Of a stretch of DNA of 64,000 nucleotides, positions 1 to 12,332 are shown piece by piece. Every line of letters starts with the position of its first letter. The first letter of the stretch is position 1. A model generated the notes under the pieces. It was not told the DNA's origin. It ran no database searches and saw only the letters and a list, made by a program, of their open reading frames with translations. Where the stretch lies: NCBI GenBank assembly GCA_000507305.1, contig DF239105.1, forward strand, positions 186,001-250,000, in the 5' to 3' direction. This stretch comes from Breviolum minutum Mf 1.05b.01. Lineage: Eukaryota; Sar; Dinophyceae; Suessiales; Symbiodiniaceae. A program made the translations under genes and the position numbers.

Positions 1-357
1 CATGAATACCCATCATGCCTGCATCTGGAAATTACTTGTATGTGAATGTAGGTTGGTAAATCGTACCGACAGTAAATTATACACTATGTCTATTTCTATG
101 CAAATTCAACCTCAAAAATCTCAGGTCGTTGTGGCTGATTCTGAGTGAAGAGCCACTCAAACTCAAAACCAAACCTTCAAACACTCCAAAAAGAACTCCT
201 GAATCTCGTCTTCCCTAGTTTCTGCTTCAAAAAGATGCTTTATATAAAATCCTCTTCAACTTTCACACCCTCCAAAAAATCCCACCACCCAAAAAGAATC
301 CAACCCACCCACCCAACCACACCAACCCCATCTTTGTTTCAAGTAAAGATGCAACAC

Positions 358-3300
358 CGGACTCTCGGAAATGTCATGTTCATCCTTTCCTTCCGGACTT
401 CCAGCTAACTCTTCAACTAGACTCGGGGTTCCAGCTTCAGAGGCCTCCAAAAACCACCACTCTCGGGGTCAACGGTTGACTTTCGGATGTTGTTGGGTTG
501 TTTGTGTTGGGTTTTTAAAAAAAAGAAAACGGGTAGGTTGTATGGAGTGGGTTTGGGGTTTGTTTTGATCAAGGACTTGGGGAGGATAGGTGTATGAGTG
601 GAAGAATGTGTTGATTATATATATATATATATGTTTTTTGCATATTCATACATGCCTATTTTTAGACATAGCCTATGTATACATACCCAAGCATTTATTG
701 TAGATATTCCGAGCTCGGAAATGGAATCATTTTTTGAGGGTCCAGCCTTTCAATGTCTGGTTTGTATATCCCAAGAAGGTGGCAATAGTATATGGGCTCA
801 ATATAGATATATATACAGATACATACTTCCAACGTGTCAGCGTGCGTATATTGGTGAAAATATAGACCTTGGGAACTGCCCCCCAATCTACAAGAGTCCA
901 AAAATAGATATCAGGCATCAGGTCCTCATCAAAATATACAAAAGTGGTGAATACTTTAACGGACTGTTAACAGCTGCGACAGAGAATATATATATATAGT
1001 ACATGATATTCCCTCAAACGAGGGCAGAACCCAACAGAGACCCACATTTCAAGCTTCACTGGCCCACCTTTGGCTTGAACAAATCATCAGAGGCGAAGGA
1101 TGGCGTGTGTGCATCCAGACGGTTCGGCAAACCTACCAAGGGTCCACATCCAGTGGGTCCATGTGACACTTGGGTTTTTTTCTTGGTATAGTATAAGTTA
1201 CATGTGATTTATATATATATGTATATGTAAATATATACGTATATACAACCTATTAGTGCATGACTCTTGTGGCAAAAATCCACAAATCAATTGTGATTTT
1301 CCTTTCAAAGACATCAAATCAACCGAATCAACAGGGCGTCCCAGATTTTTGGTCGCCACCTTCGAGGGGATCCAATTTCTGTGGCTCCGCCCGTCTTCGA
1401 GCCAGCACTCCACTGGTCAAGACAGAGGAGGATTTGCATGCCTGGATTCCGTCGGAGTTGATTGGAAGGGTAGCCAAATCCTGGTCCAAGGGGCCTTATT
1501 AAGGGGACTAGTTACCATTATAATCCCTTAAGTTGGCCTAAATTTTAGGGCCTTTCTTGGGGTTTTAGCTGGCGTTTCCCCTTAGATTCCCTTGATTTTC
1601 CATGAATTCCTGATTGCTTAGTCAAAATTCGGACCCTTATATAGTCTATATAGTCATAATTATGGCATATTCTGATAGGGTCATACCGTCATAATGGCTG
1701 GTTAAAATCCCTACATCACTGGGTCCTATATAAGGCCCTGTATAGTATAATCGAACTAAGTAAACTTGGTCCTCTTTAAGTGTTCAAACCACAGGATGCA
1801 ATCATTCAAAGTAAAGATTCAGAAGGGACAACCCAAACTAAATCATCTGGGGATTTTTCTTGGGATCCTTTGGGTATCTGACTGCTTGATACTGCTTGTA
1901 GATCGTCAACATGTTCAATCTCAATGGGCAATGGGACACCGGAGGTCCCGAATTTTGAGACATCCTCTTGCCATTTGTGGGAAATTGGCTGAAGAAAACG
2001 TTCTTGTGAAGCACCTACCGGACCTACCGGCTCTCAACAGAGGTTCAAAACTGAACCACCTTCATAATAGCACCCAACACAAAGACAATCATTGCTGGGG
2101 CGCAAAGCCCCACCAAGTCGTCATATGTATAGCCTACATTTAGCAAATGGAATCAACAGTTGGTGCCGGTGCTAGAAACATGAGACATGATGAAATTTGG
2201 TTGCAAAAAGTGTAGCTGCAGCCAAACTCCCCCGGTCGTTGGGAACGTCAAAAACCACGTGCATCGTGGCCATGTCACAGGCGGCCTCAAGCCTAAAATC
2301 ACAAAAATCAACATTTAAAGTCTGCTTCTCCGAAATGGAAAGCCTTCCCAATATGTTCCAGTAAGAACAACTAGCTACTATTTACTATTACAGTATATAA
2401 ACCAAGTGTATTGATAAGAGATCTCCTTTTAAAAGAACCAGGCATGATTCAAAGGATGTTTCGCAATCTCCTTAAGCTAAACAGCCATGGCCATGACCCC
2501 CTTTAACCACATCCTAACAACCACCAACCACCAACCACCAACCACCCTAACCCTCTAAAGTCCAATGCCTCGGGGTGGAAACCCCCAGGTTTTTGGCCCC
2601 AAGGTACGTGAATCTCCCCGGGCACCGGAGAGTTCCGACTCAATGGGGGTAACTTGCCCTTGCTCGACGTCGGTTCGTCCTCCAAGGACCAGCTCGACCT
2701 GGCGGGCCGGCATAGCTCTGGGCAACGGCCGGCCGCAACACCAATGGTGATGGAACATGATGGAACCAAACTTTCCTACACCCCGGAAGATTAACACATA
2801 AAATTCACCCTATTGAAAAGGAAAATCTTCTTCCAAACCATCATTTTCAGGTTCTATGTTAATCTTCGGGGGTGTAATTGCGGGCAAACTTTCGTATCAA
2901 CCTGGAGGTGAGTTGGATGCTGTACACTCCACGAAATGATGTGGGGCCCCTGTGCCGGTTCCAAGTTCCTTTTGGGGAACAAAAACAAGTCTGGTGATGT
3001 ACAACTCTCATCAACCAACTTGAAAATTCATGAGAAAACTCAGGTCCTTTTTGAAAAGAGGCTCTATAACAAGACCTCTCTTGAATATATGTATATATTT
3101 ACTACATTGATATATATATATATATTATATATATATATAATATGTGCGTGATTGTGTGGATTTTTTCATTATATTTCTATCTTAAACCACCTTAAACCAC
3201 CCAGGTCGTTTACTGAAATTCGGTAAAACCCACCTCATGGTTGGCCCGGGGGCGCCCCCCACAAAGCTGGTCCCAAACCATCCCTTTTGAGCCAAAGGTA

Positions 3301-4363
3301 GCATGGAAGTGCAGTTAATGCAACCGGTGTAAAAAAACCCAAGTCATCTTTCCCTCTATGTCCTCAGTTTCCTTTTTGTTTGTTGCGGGTGTGTACACAC
3401 CCTGTATTTTTCTTCCTGTTTTTTGATTTCAAGAAAATGCAGTCAACAAGGCATTTCCATGATGACCTACCATCCAGAAGTTCGACCACTTTGTGTGAGG
3501 TTGGCAAGCCCAGGGCAAGCCCAGGGCCAAACTTGGGGGCGGTTCCCAGAAAAACTCTTAGGAACCGAAAACACGGCCAAATCCGCATGAAAAAAAGTAT
3601 AGACATAATTAATATGTTTGTCAACTCAAGGGGGGGTTCACAAAAAAACGTAAACCAAGACCGGTTTTTCCCAAGAATTGCCCCCCAAAAAAACAGGATT
3701 TACTTTGCAAAAATTGAGTTGGCTGAACTTTTTTGCACATCTTGCGGAGCATGATTTCTTCTTGACCCCCGAAATCTAACGCTACCAAGGAGCTCGGGTA
3801 CTGCCCGCGCTGGCGGTTGCCACGTTTGCGGCCTTGGAGTTTCAACTTGCCTACCACCAATGAAAACAAGCACCAGGACCCTCCACTGGTTCATTGGATG
3901 TTTCCAAAAATAGGGGTACCCCAAAATGGATGGTTTATAAGGGAAATCCCTATTAAAATTGATGATTTGGTGGTACCACTATTTTTGGAAACATCCATTG
4001 AAAGCTGCATGATCGTGACATTTTTTGGCTTCAGGATCCTGATGTTCCTCTTGACTTTCCTGGATGCAGAATCCTTGGTGGGAAAACAACCTAAGATTTA
4101 TCCCCAAAAAGCGCAAACAAATCACTGAAATCAGGAACATTCCTATGGTGGTATTTTTGACCCAATTTAAAATGTATGCTTCAAAATATGTCAACATGGG
4201 AATCTTTCACAAAGACGAGTGAAAACAAGAAAAAAATGAAAGTGTTTGTACCCGCAACCTCGGTTTTCGACAGGTTCTAGTCTAGAATATGCCACCCTTC
4301 ACCTGGCATTGCAGTACACGTAGTACTCACGGCCGCCACCAGGATGGTGGATGGTACGAGTAC
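358..4363 (-). CDS. Short-exon gene of unknown function, probably continuing past the left edge
   Basis: At least ten minus-strand exon segments follow one another: 4363-4331, 3832-3786, 3556-3482, 2698-2608, 2292-2233, 2014-1840, 1441-1360, 1132-1068, about 790-695 and 444-358. Most begin right after AG and with G, and most end at GT. The 1441-1360 and 1132-1068 pair is phase matched (1 to 1) and joins PLEG to LPNRLDA without a break. The longest exon (2014) contains LHKNVFFSQF and a KDPKKNP tail. The segment at 790-695 ends in a stop after SSEYLQ, so a gene end may lie there and the 444-358 exon (EELAGSPEGKDE) may belong to a second gene. A further possible exon is 237-184 (REDEIQEFF). I recognise no family. 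The exons are GC-richer than the flanking DNA, and the product looks soluble. One gene or two cannot be settled from sequence alone. Confidence 0.45.
2777..2876. mobile_element. Inverted-repeat element, family 5 (100 bp)
   Basis: Left end TACACCCCGGAAGATTAACA and right end TTAATCTTCGGGGGTGTA are near-perfect inverted repeats of about 22 bp. It is non-coding and sits in an intron of the surrounding minus-strand gene. The TACACCCC start resembles family 3 ends. Confidence 0.6.
3099..3143. repeat. AT microsatellite
   Basis: Alternating TA tract with TATATG interruptions. Similar tracts occur at 614-632, 1206-1245, 36335-36358, 45186-45212, 48644-48720 and 57138-57162, all in non-coding DNA. Confidence 0.85.
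3895..3997. mobile_element. Inverted-repeat element, 103 bp (possible relative of family 4)
   Basis: Ends TGGATGTTTCCAAAAATAG and CTATTTTTGGAAACATCCA are exact inverse copies, and both are followed inwards by a GGTACC site. It is non-coding, about 60 bp upstream of the exon that starts at 3832, so probably intronic. Confidence 0.65.
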
Positions 4364-5669
4364 CTCTAGGTAGCATCTTTTCAATGAGTATGATAACCAC
4401 TAAACTTACCCCAGGAAATACTACCACTGAACAACCATCTGAGAGAATTACCACTACAATTCAACCATCTGGAAGAAGGTCAGGTCGTTTTGGAGGGGGA
4501 ATTATCAAACTACTTTTTGATGTTGTGATATTTTCCATCCCTACCTCCGTGTAGGTTTCAAGAAACAAATTCTAAGCTGCTCCACAAACATCCCATACAT
4601 GTAGATGAGTATATGCATGTTCATTTCATATCGTGTATGAGTTGCAGCTTGTTGCAGCCCGTCACCGAACCCGACGCGCCATCATTTTCTCAGAAGCCAT
4701 GTGACTGTGGCCGCTCAGCACCTCAATTATGTATGTGCATTTGTATGCACATGTTTGCATGTTCATCCAAAATCATTCACACACGTTATATCACGCAATG
4801 AACATGCAAATGCAACAACATACATGAAAAATTGCAGAAAGACATCCAAACAATTTTAAATATATCTTAAACATAATCATGAATCATAAATGATCAAGTG
4901 TGGGATACATGCCTGCTCTAGGAAAACATATACATCTAAGTTAAACTCTGTGAAGGGATTGCAATGGTCCAAGGGATTTGCTTCCCATGACCTGCTTGAG
5001 TGACAGCGACCGTCAAATCATCTGTCAATAATCAACGAATCAGTGGAAGAGAAGATATTCGAAAATGGGAATTTAATTGGATTATGGTGGTTAATAATTT
5101 AACAATCCCTTAATAAGGCCTCATTTCTTGTGGGTTTCAAACCGTGGCATTGGGGGGGAAACGGCCGGGCCTCTTAGATTCCAATAATATTTACATCCAG
5201 CCGGCCAGCTGGAAAAGCCAGGTCGAAATTAAAAATTCTAAAGTTTAAAGAGGTTTCTAAAATGCCCTCATCTTAGGGTTTGCGCAAGCATCCGAAAATG
5301 AAGCTCCATGCATTTTTCTGTGGCTAAAAACCCATCAAAAACTCATCCGAAAAAAACACAAAAAGTTGATTTAGGGATGTTGATCACTGGTTGTTTGTGG
5401 CTGGATTCATCGATGGGTACATCTATCATCTATCAATGGCTGAAGCAATAAGCACCTAAGCAATTTCCATCGCCATCACAATTGGCTCAAGACCAGCCCT
5501 CGGCGTCTTGATAGGGCCCATATGTGCGCACTGTTTATTATCCAAAAGGTAACGGGATGTATTTAAAGCCAGCCTGCAAGACTTCTATTCTTCGAACAGA
5601 GACCGTGAACAAAATGCAAATAAATCATAATAAATCATGACGTCATTGCTGACTATTTGCAGCTGCCCT
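4364..5669. other. Stretch without a supported gene
   Basis: AT-rich sequence with no convincing phased exon. A possible first exon with MASEKMMARR lies on the minus strand near 4670-4705, just upstream of the 4363 exon, but nothing confirms it. Pyrimidine- and purine-rich runs around 5100-5350 look intergenic. Confidence 0.4.
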
Positions 5670-6195
5670 TCAGCCATGACACGGGGTTGATAGACAATGA
5701 GATCAATGTCACCTGCGCAGGGATGAAAAGATGAAAACCAGAACAAGATACAAGATAATGTGACCATGAATGAGAAACGCCCCCATTTTCTTGAACGTTC
5801 AAACAGTTCAAACCACCATAACCACCTAGGACCTAAGGACCTGTAGGTTGATTTTTTCCAAGATTTTCCAGCCGAATCCCAGCTCCGACTCCAACAGCCT
5901 GTCTTTAAAAGTTGGCTCTGCAGATCCTTGTTCTCTTGATCCAAGACCTCGAGAATCCCATGGAATTTTTGCGAAGGAGAAAGCCTTTAAAATGATAGCT
6001 ACCTACCAAAGAAGATAGTGGTTCGACTTACCACATGGCCAATGTTTGTGTAGCGAAGGTTCAATTTTTAGGGATTCGAAATAGCCATCCATGCCACTCA
6101 CCAGGATGGTTGTAATGCCCTGCTCGCCCTTGAAGTTTTGGGATACCCGCTGTTTCCAGCTGTTCAACCGCATCCCCGACTAATTTGCATGTGCC
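5670..6195 (-). CDS. Possible exons of an unrecognised gene
   Basis: Three minus-strand segments look coding by base composition and splice signals. 6185-6113 carries KQRVSQNFKGEQGITTIL and ends at a strong GTGAGT donor. 5986-5890 follows an AAAG|G acceptor; one frame gives a heptad-like FHGILEVLDQENKDLQSQ stretch and another gives KDRLLESELGFGWKILEK. 5724-5670 follows a CAG|G acceptor. Two frames stay open in the second and third segments, so I cannot choose the protein. More GC-rich pieces at 6512-6425 and 6850-6763 may be upstream exons of the same gene. No family is recognised. Confidence 0.25.
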
Positions 6196-7049
6196 AATGT
6201 CCATTCCAATGTCTACATGCCGCATTTCAGGGATGTTCTTCCCTCCATTACAATGTCAACTGCTCAAGGCTGCATTTCTATAACCAGAAGCAATTCAGAC
6301 AATGGCAAAAATGAACTTAGCTAGTGAAAATCAAAAAAAAAAGTTCCTTAAATTTCCGTATAAAGTCGTCATGTTTTTCAACGAAAAGCCCTGACATTTC
6401 TTCAACTCAAACAGCCACCGAAACCCCAAAGCCGACCATGATCTGTCGCGAGAGCACGTTGCACCTTGGGTTGATCATCATGGCCGTGGTGACAACCGTT
6501 TCGACCGTGCACCAAGATTACATGTGGGGCCTTGCCCCTTTTAAGAATGTTTTTTTTCTATATATTTTTCTGAATACCTTAGTTAGAACTTGGCCAAAAT
6601 CGAACCGAAACATGTTGCTACTAGTTACTAGAACATGACCTTTGAATTTTAAGATGGCATCTTTTAGATGCTGGCCCGAGAATTGTTTCTTTTTTTGTCT
6701 CGGAGAATGTGACAAATCGGACTAAAAATCATGCATCCCCAATGTTTACACGAAACCCATCAGAGCGGTGGAACATGTGATGCTTGCGTAGTACCGTATG
6801 GGTGACGACGAAGTTGAGCGAACGTTCTTCAAGAGGTCCAACAATAAAACACGCAAGGCACAAGATAAAAAGGATTAAAAAGGCATTTTGGGGGCAGCCA
6901 CGTGGAAAAAAAAGGTGACATGCAAACGCATTTCTATGTACAGTAAATATAGATATATATGCATATGGGCGGACAGATACAGTAATATACCCATGATTCC
7001 AGATATTTACCTTATAGGCACACGACAAATCATCTACAGGGTATCCATG

Positions 7050-9656
7050 TCATCCAAGCAACTCTTCCATCAGCAGCTCGGCAAATGGTTCATCCTCCTG
7101 ATCCTCAGGGACCAGAGCGGGATCGGGTGATCCGGTGATCTATGGCGTGTTCATCTGCGTTCCCTGTTCATATGGTAGGGTGTAACAAAAAATAAAACGA
7201 AGAGATGGAAAAATGGGAAGAAGGAGGGTTTCGTGAAACTTCAACTGGCATAATGATTCATAACACAAATTGGTGTGAAAGAAGGGTGTCGCGATGTTTG
7301 GAAATGTTGGGTCATTTTTAACCCAACATCCTTCCAAACCAAATGGCAAACCCATCCACCATCAACTCCACCCCTCAGCTCCTGTGCCCCTTTCTCCAAT
7401 TCTGAACGAATCACTTGAACTTTGGCCGCGGCCTGGCAGGAATGAGGCCTTATTTCTGGGAGGGTACGCTAGAGTAAAGGGGGTAGGTTGACACTCTCCA
7501 TGTGCTTATGTTACCAATGGAATTTACGTCCTAATGAGGTCAGAGCGTACATCAGTAAACAGTAGTTTGTGCCATCCCTTGTTGCGTCTAAGTTTTTTCA
7601 TTTGCCTTTTCATAGTGTCAGTTGACTCATGCACCAGTCATGAGCCCAAACCAAGCAGCCCTAAGCTGCTTCCCTTCTACAGCTACCAGGCTACCACCTT
7701 CGGTCAAAGCCCTGTGCCTACAGTCATCACCTAAATCATCTCAAGACACAAAATTCACAGTACCCATTGGACAACAAATTTGCAACATTATAATATCACT
7801 ATCTTTGGCATAGTCCCTATTCAAACCACAATTCTACTTTCTAAGCTCTGTAAAAACGAAATAGACCTTGTCTTTTTTGGAAACTACAAATGCCCAGACC
7901 TTCTCCCCACCTTTCCAAGTGCCCCCCACCTTGTGAAGCAAATAACCCTCGTGTTTCATGGTTCGTTTCATATTCCTCTGCTCCGTTCGGCTGCGCCGTT
8001 GGATCAAGTCGATAATCTCTTCCGCGGGAACGGAGGTCGACCTTAGAGCGTATAGTTTTAATTTTTTTCGTCGCAAAAATGGTGGGTTGAAATTCCATGG
8101 GAAAAAAACCGTCGTTTTTATGTGTTTTTTCACATGGGTTTGTTGGTTTTGCCACATCAACGCAAGTAAATCTTAGTGTTTTTTTAAAGGGGCACTTTTT
8201 AAAGAAAAAAAAATGCGTTTTTTGGGGTTTGCAAAGCCGTTCAACAAGCATGAAGATGGAAGATGGACTAAGAGGTCACTGAAGGTCACAGGCAATCCTG
8301 CAACTTTTCTACGACTTCAAGCTACTAGGTGTCAACGAGAAAAACCCAAAAACAAGTGCCATGTGGCAGTGAGCCACAGCTCCTGTCAATGGAAGCTGAA
8401 ATTCCCAACCCCCAAGAGGAAAACTTATCTTAAGTCTCATTTTAGGGCTCCAAAATCTAAATTGAGTCTAGTATAACTTTGGTCTTACAAATCTGGTTTA
8501 AAAACATCCGAAAACTGACACCGGATGCCGCAACCACTGTGGCGACTTTTTCGTCAGAACTTGACCTGGTGTGGAAACACGAAGCTCAAACGAACAGAAC
8601 ACCCCTATATTTATATTCTTTTATATATATATATATGCATTACATTTGCATATTGTAGTTGCATCCCCAACCCCCATGCTATCCGTTGTCATGACCCATT
8701 TATTTTTCAATCCAACCATCAACCAACATCCTGGGGCTTCCAAGAGACAACTGCTGCAATTGTGCATCCAATTTTCCGAGCTCCGATTCCTTGATGCTTC
8801 GCAACGTGAAAAGGTAGGAGGTAAGAGGATGGATGATGTAACGTTGTAAGTTTCACCAGCAAAAAAAAAAACAGGCACCTTTTTTCTTGGGGACTGAAGC
8901 TGCCTCTTTTCTAGATCTATTGTGATCTTTTTGTGTGCTAAAAACTGCTCACCTAATCTTAAAATACCCTCAAAAAAGAAACTAAGAGCAAAAGCTGTTA
9001 GAAGCCCCTGAAAAATTAAGCCGAAACTACCAATAGGAAAGGATCGTATTCCAACCATCCATTTTTAGGGGCTATGTATGTTAGCTTCAGGGAGGCTGGT
9101 TGCTCAGGGTGAATCTGGGTTCAGCTGGCATTCACCCAATGTGTTACCTTTGGCCATCGGCCAGATTCCAGGCCAGAATCCTCCACACAGGTCCAGTTTG
9201 CCAAAAGATCCTACTCGAAACGCTATCGAACATTTCATTTGATACTTGATCTTACACTCCTTAAAACGAACAGGATTTGTTGCGCAGGCAAACTTCATCA
9301 AGTTGTTTGACACTACATTGCGAGAAGGATACTGAAGTTTCCAGAAAAAACAATTTGCATGCCGAAGACATGCCCAACATGACGCCCATGTGCTGCACTT
9401 GCTTTGGAATAGTTTGGCTTCCACTTGAGCAGGTAGTCATTGGAACAATGTGATTTAATGGTCGGTCCCACATGCGAGGTGAAATACCGGCATTATTTGC
9501 CACCAGCTTCTGTTACATCCTGGTGATTTTATTCTCCTTCCACCAACCTGAAATGCTTTTGTCATGTTTGGGGAAGTCATTTTCAAGCTTACAATCAATT
9601 CATGCACTTTGGCACGATGAATAATGTGCACCTTTTCCATGGAAATCATGGAATAT
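7050..9656 (-). CDS. Short-exon coiled-coil gene, function unknown
   Basis: Five exons join in phase or nearly so: 9656-9593 (IIHRAKVHELI), 9210-9148 (DLLANWTCVEDSG), 8789-8731 (ESELGKLDAQLQQL), 8565-8522 (SSSDEKVATVVAASG) and 8041-7930 (PAEEIIDLIQRRSRTEQ). The first four phases are 0, 0, 2 and 2 and match exactly. 7711-7635 (EGKQLRAAWFGLM), 7432-7360 (AAAKVQVIRSELEKGAQEL) and 7136-7050 follow; the last ends in an acidic FAELLMEELLG tail and a stop at 7050-7052. The heptad-like stretches suggest coiled coils and the C-terminus is acidic. Acceptors are AG|G except the first. The 8731 end uses an apparent GA donor (AG|GATG). An exon between 8522 and 8041 is probably missing from this model. No family is recognised. 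Confidence 0.6.
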
Positions 9657-10357
9657 CTAGACATTGAAATCGGACGGTATCAGATATTCAATTTCACCGC
9701 CCCCCAACCCCCAACACCAAAAAAATCGGCAGCCAAAAAGTTGATGATATGTTTTGCTTCCATTCAGTTTTGATGTCATCCAAGTTACCATTTTGCTCAC
9801 ATCCACTAAGCCATCGCGCTCATACTTGCCTGACTGTGGCTTTTCTCCAGGACAGATCCGGTTCAGAGATCGTATGAATCAATGTCATAATGTGATTTCT
9901 ATAAGATGCATATTAAAAAAAAACAAACAACGCTTTGTTCAAGAGATAAAAAATGTTTGTCAGTTCGGAGTCAAATCCTCATAGGTGTGAAGTTGCACGT
10001 TCCTATGCCAACTGTTCGTCCAAGCCACGCATTTCATGTTGTAAATCGCCTTGTGCTTTCATCATCTTCCTTGTGCAGGAAGATAACCCACCATGGCATA
10101 CCATGGCATGGTTGGGGAAAACAGGGGACTATCAATCTTCATGTTTGGAAATGCGGAAGACACAACGGTGCAAAAGACGGAGGGCGATATAGATAAAGAT
10201 ATATATGTATACTGTAAATATATATAATATATATACATTTATACGATTGTATACGCAGCATATTTCGGTAGATTTCACCACAGGGGATCTCATTGTATCT
10301 CATGATGTCTCGTTTTTATAATCTCTACGTGACGTGTGTCTCCATGTTTGCTGTATC
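9657..10357. other. Stretch without a supported gene, with AT microsatellite
   Basis: Probable intergenic spacer between two minus-strand genes. It contains a TATATA tract at 10190-10235. No exon-like segment with matching splice signals was found. Confidence 0.45.
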
Positions 10358-11049
10358 TCATGACTCGCTGGCTCGCCTCTTCCAGTTAAACATCTTTTTG
10401 GTGTACTCCTCGTACTCCTTGGAAAACTGCTGAGAGCACTCGGCTGCCAGAGTTGACGACATGCTAGCAACAAAAATCATAAAGTCAGTTTCAATTTCTG
10501 CAATTCCACAATGGAATCGCGCAAAACAACAGGGGGACGAAAGGTTAACCATCAAAATTTTTGTGGAAGCTAGTCTTTCATATTCTTTCTATGTTTGGCA
10601 TCAAGACTCGAATTGCTGATTGCCCCTTAATTGCTCCCTCAAAAAGCTTCCTGTTGTCTACTGCTTCCCACCACGTTTGTGTAGAATACAAACCTATCGC
10701 CGCCGATCGCACATCGAGACTTCTGCTGGCCACAAGCATGTTCCGCAAGCAGCCCCAGTACTTGAATGCTGCAAGAACTTGACAACTACGATTTAGCTAC
10801 GAAATGATCAACCAGGTTTCAACCCCCAACGTAGCTCAATTTTGAAACGAGTCCATAAGACAATAAACCTAAGTTCCCTTTATCAAACACCGCTGTTTAA
10901 GAACACCAAGCATCATCAATGGCCTTCTTCATATGTCTGGCATCGCTATTAGCATCCTCACACCGTCGACAAGAACGCAACATCTCTTCGCCCAACAGCC
11001 GCTGGCGCTCACGGCCCTGCAGGTGTGTCACGTTGGTCAAGCGTACCAC
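10358..11049 (-). CDS. 3' end of an unrecognised gene (three exons seen)
   Basis: Exon 11049-10905 starts at AAAG|G and reads VVRLTNVTHLQGRERQRLL, then a Cys-containing CRRCEDANSDARH stretch. Exon 10777 (or 10768) to about 10697 reads KYWGCLRNMLVASRSLDV. The last exon, 10463-10358, reads SSTLAAECSQQFSKEYEEY, then a basic NWKRRASES end and a TGA at 10358-10360. Using a GA donor at the end of exon 2, the joint reads RSAAMSSTLAAEC in frame. GC-rich codons contrast with the AT-rich introns. The gene probably starts further upstream, with a possible exon at 11273-11226. Family unknown; the product is soluble and rather basic. Confidence 0.55.
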
Positions 11050-12332
11050 CTTTAGAGGGGGATGATGAGTTAGGGTAAGAACATGTGGGAGAAAAAATCG
11101 TGGGGGTTTATCAAAGGTAGTAGTTTTCATGAGACAAGAATACTATAGGGATGCCTGCATTTATATCGTTATTCCTTTGATAGGACAATCGCAAGATTCT
11201 AAACCACCGATTGCCAGACCACCAAGTCACCATTGCATCTGGTGAATTCTTTCCCAGCATGATAAGGCACTAAAGAGGCAACATGAGGCTAGTTAGATTA
11301 CCGAACATTGCAATGACAAAACGAAGAAACAAACATATCATTGCAGTACTGGATGTTTGATGGCCGTGTCATTTGGACGACAGCCACCAAAAGGGTGAAG
11401 ATAACGTTTCAAATTTGGAGATCTAGACACCTAAAAACCCATCCATTTCCTTACAAAACACTTAGCTGACTAGAAGACTAAGAAGGCGAAGAAGAAGGAC
11501 AACAACAACAACTAATGATTCCTTTGCGCATCTAGAATCTACGGGTGGAATATGGCTGGTATTTGAGACCTATTGGTTCATTGGTTCGGGAATACCAATC
11601 AAAATCATGGTCAGGAAGTGCAGGAATTTTCGAGGGAAACAAAGGTACTTAGAAGAACTTAGAAGTTAGAAGTGCCGGTGATTCAAAAAACAAAGACATC
11701 GCGTCATCCTTCCCAGTACCCCGTCCATTCATTTTTCCTTTTGTTTTCCTTTCGTTTTTCCTCTGACACGTCAATGCCAAGACGTCCATGGCCACGGCGA
11801 TGGATTGCTAACTAATTTAATTGTTTTGCCAGCTTTTGTTCTGGCCAGTGCTACCAGGATGAAAGGAGGCCCAATGCGTAAGTGTAAAAGGCCAAAAAAT
11901 ATCAATATATATTTGATATAGTATAGATGGTAGTATATAAATAATTATTATATATATATATATTTCATGATTATCATATATAAATCTATCTTACATGTTT
12001 AAAAAAAATCAGTCTATAGAGTCTAGAATCAACTGCGAAAAACTAACAGAACTCACACCTTTGCCCCTAGACCACTACTTCGTAGTGGTCCCTAACATCC
12101 CGGCTGAGTCAAGCTTAAATCCCTCAAAAGCTTGCATTGCATGCCCTTCGGCACGGGTGTCCACTGCACAGGGGGGTCCTGCGAAAAGTGGGGGTTCAAA
12201 AGTCGGTTGGACCCCTCTACTTGAAAAATTGAAATACATGGCAATTCTTTTGAATTGTGGTCTTTGAACTTTGAACTTTGAAGATGGCAATTTGGAACAA
12301 ATAGTCACTTGGCATCTCACATATCATCTCCT
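11050..12332. other. Stretch without a supported gene
   Basis: Probable intergenic region downstream of the 12333-18833 gene, holding an AT-rich tract at 11900-11986. Searched for an inverted or direct repeat shared with the 31.3 kb side; none is obvious by eye. Confidence 0.45.
11900..11986. repeat. AT-rich microsatellite tract
   Basis: Interrupted TATATA and ATTATA runs, about 87 bp, in the spacer just beyond the last exon of the 12333-18833 gene. Confidence 0.8.
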
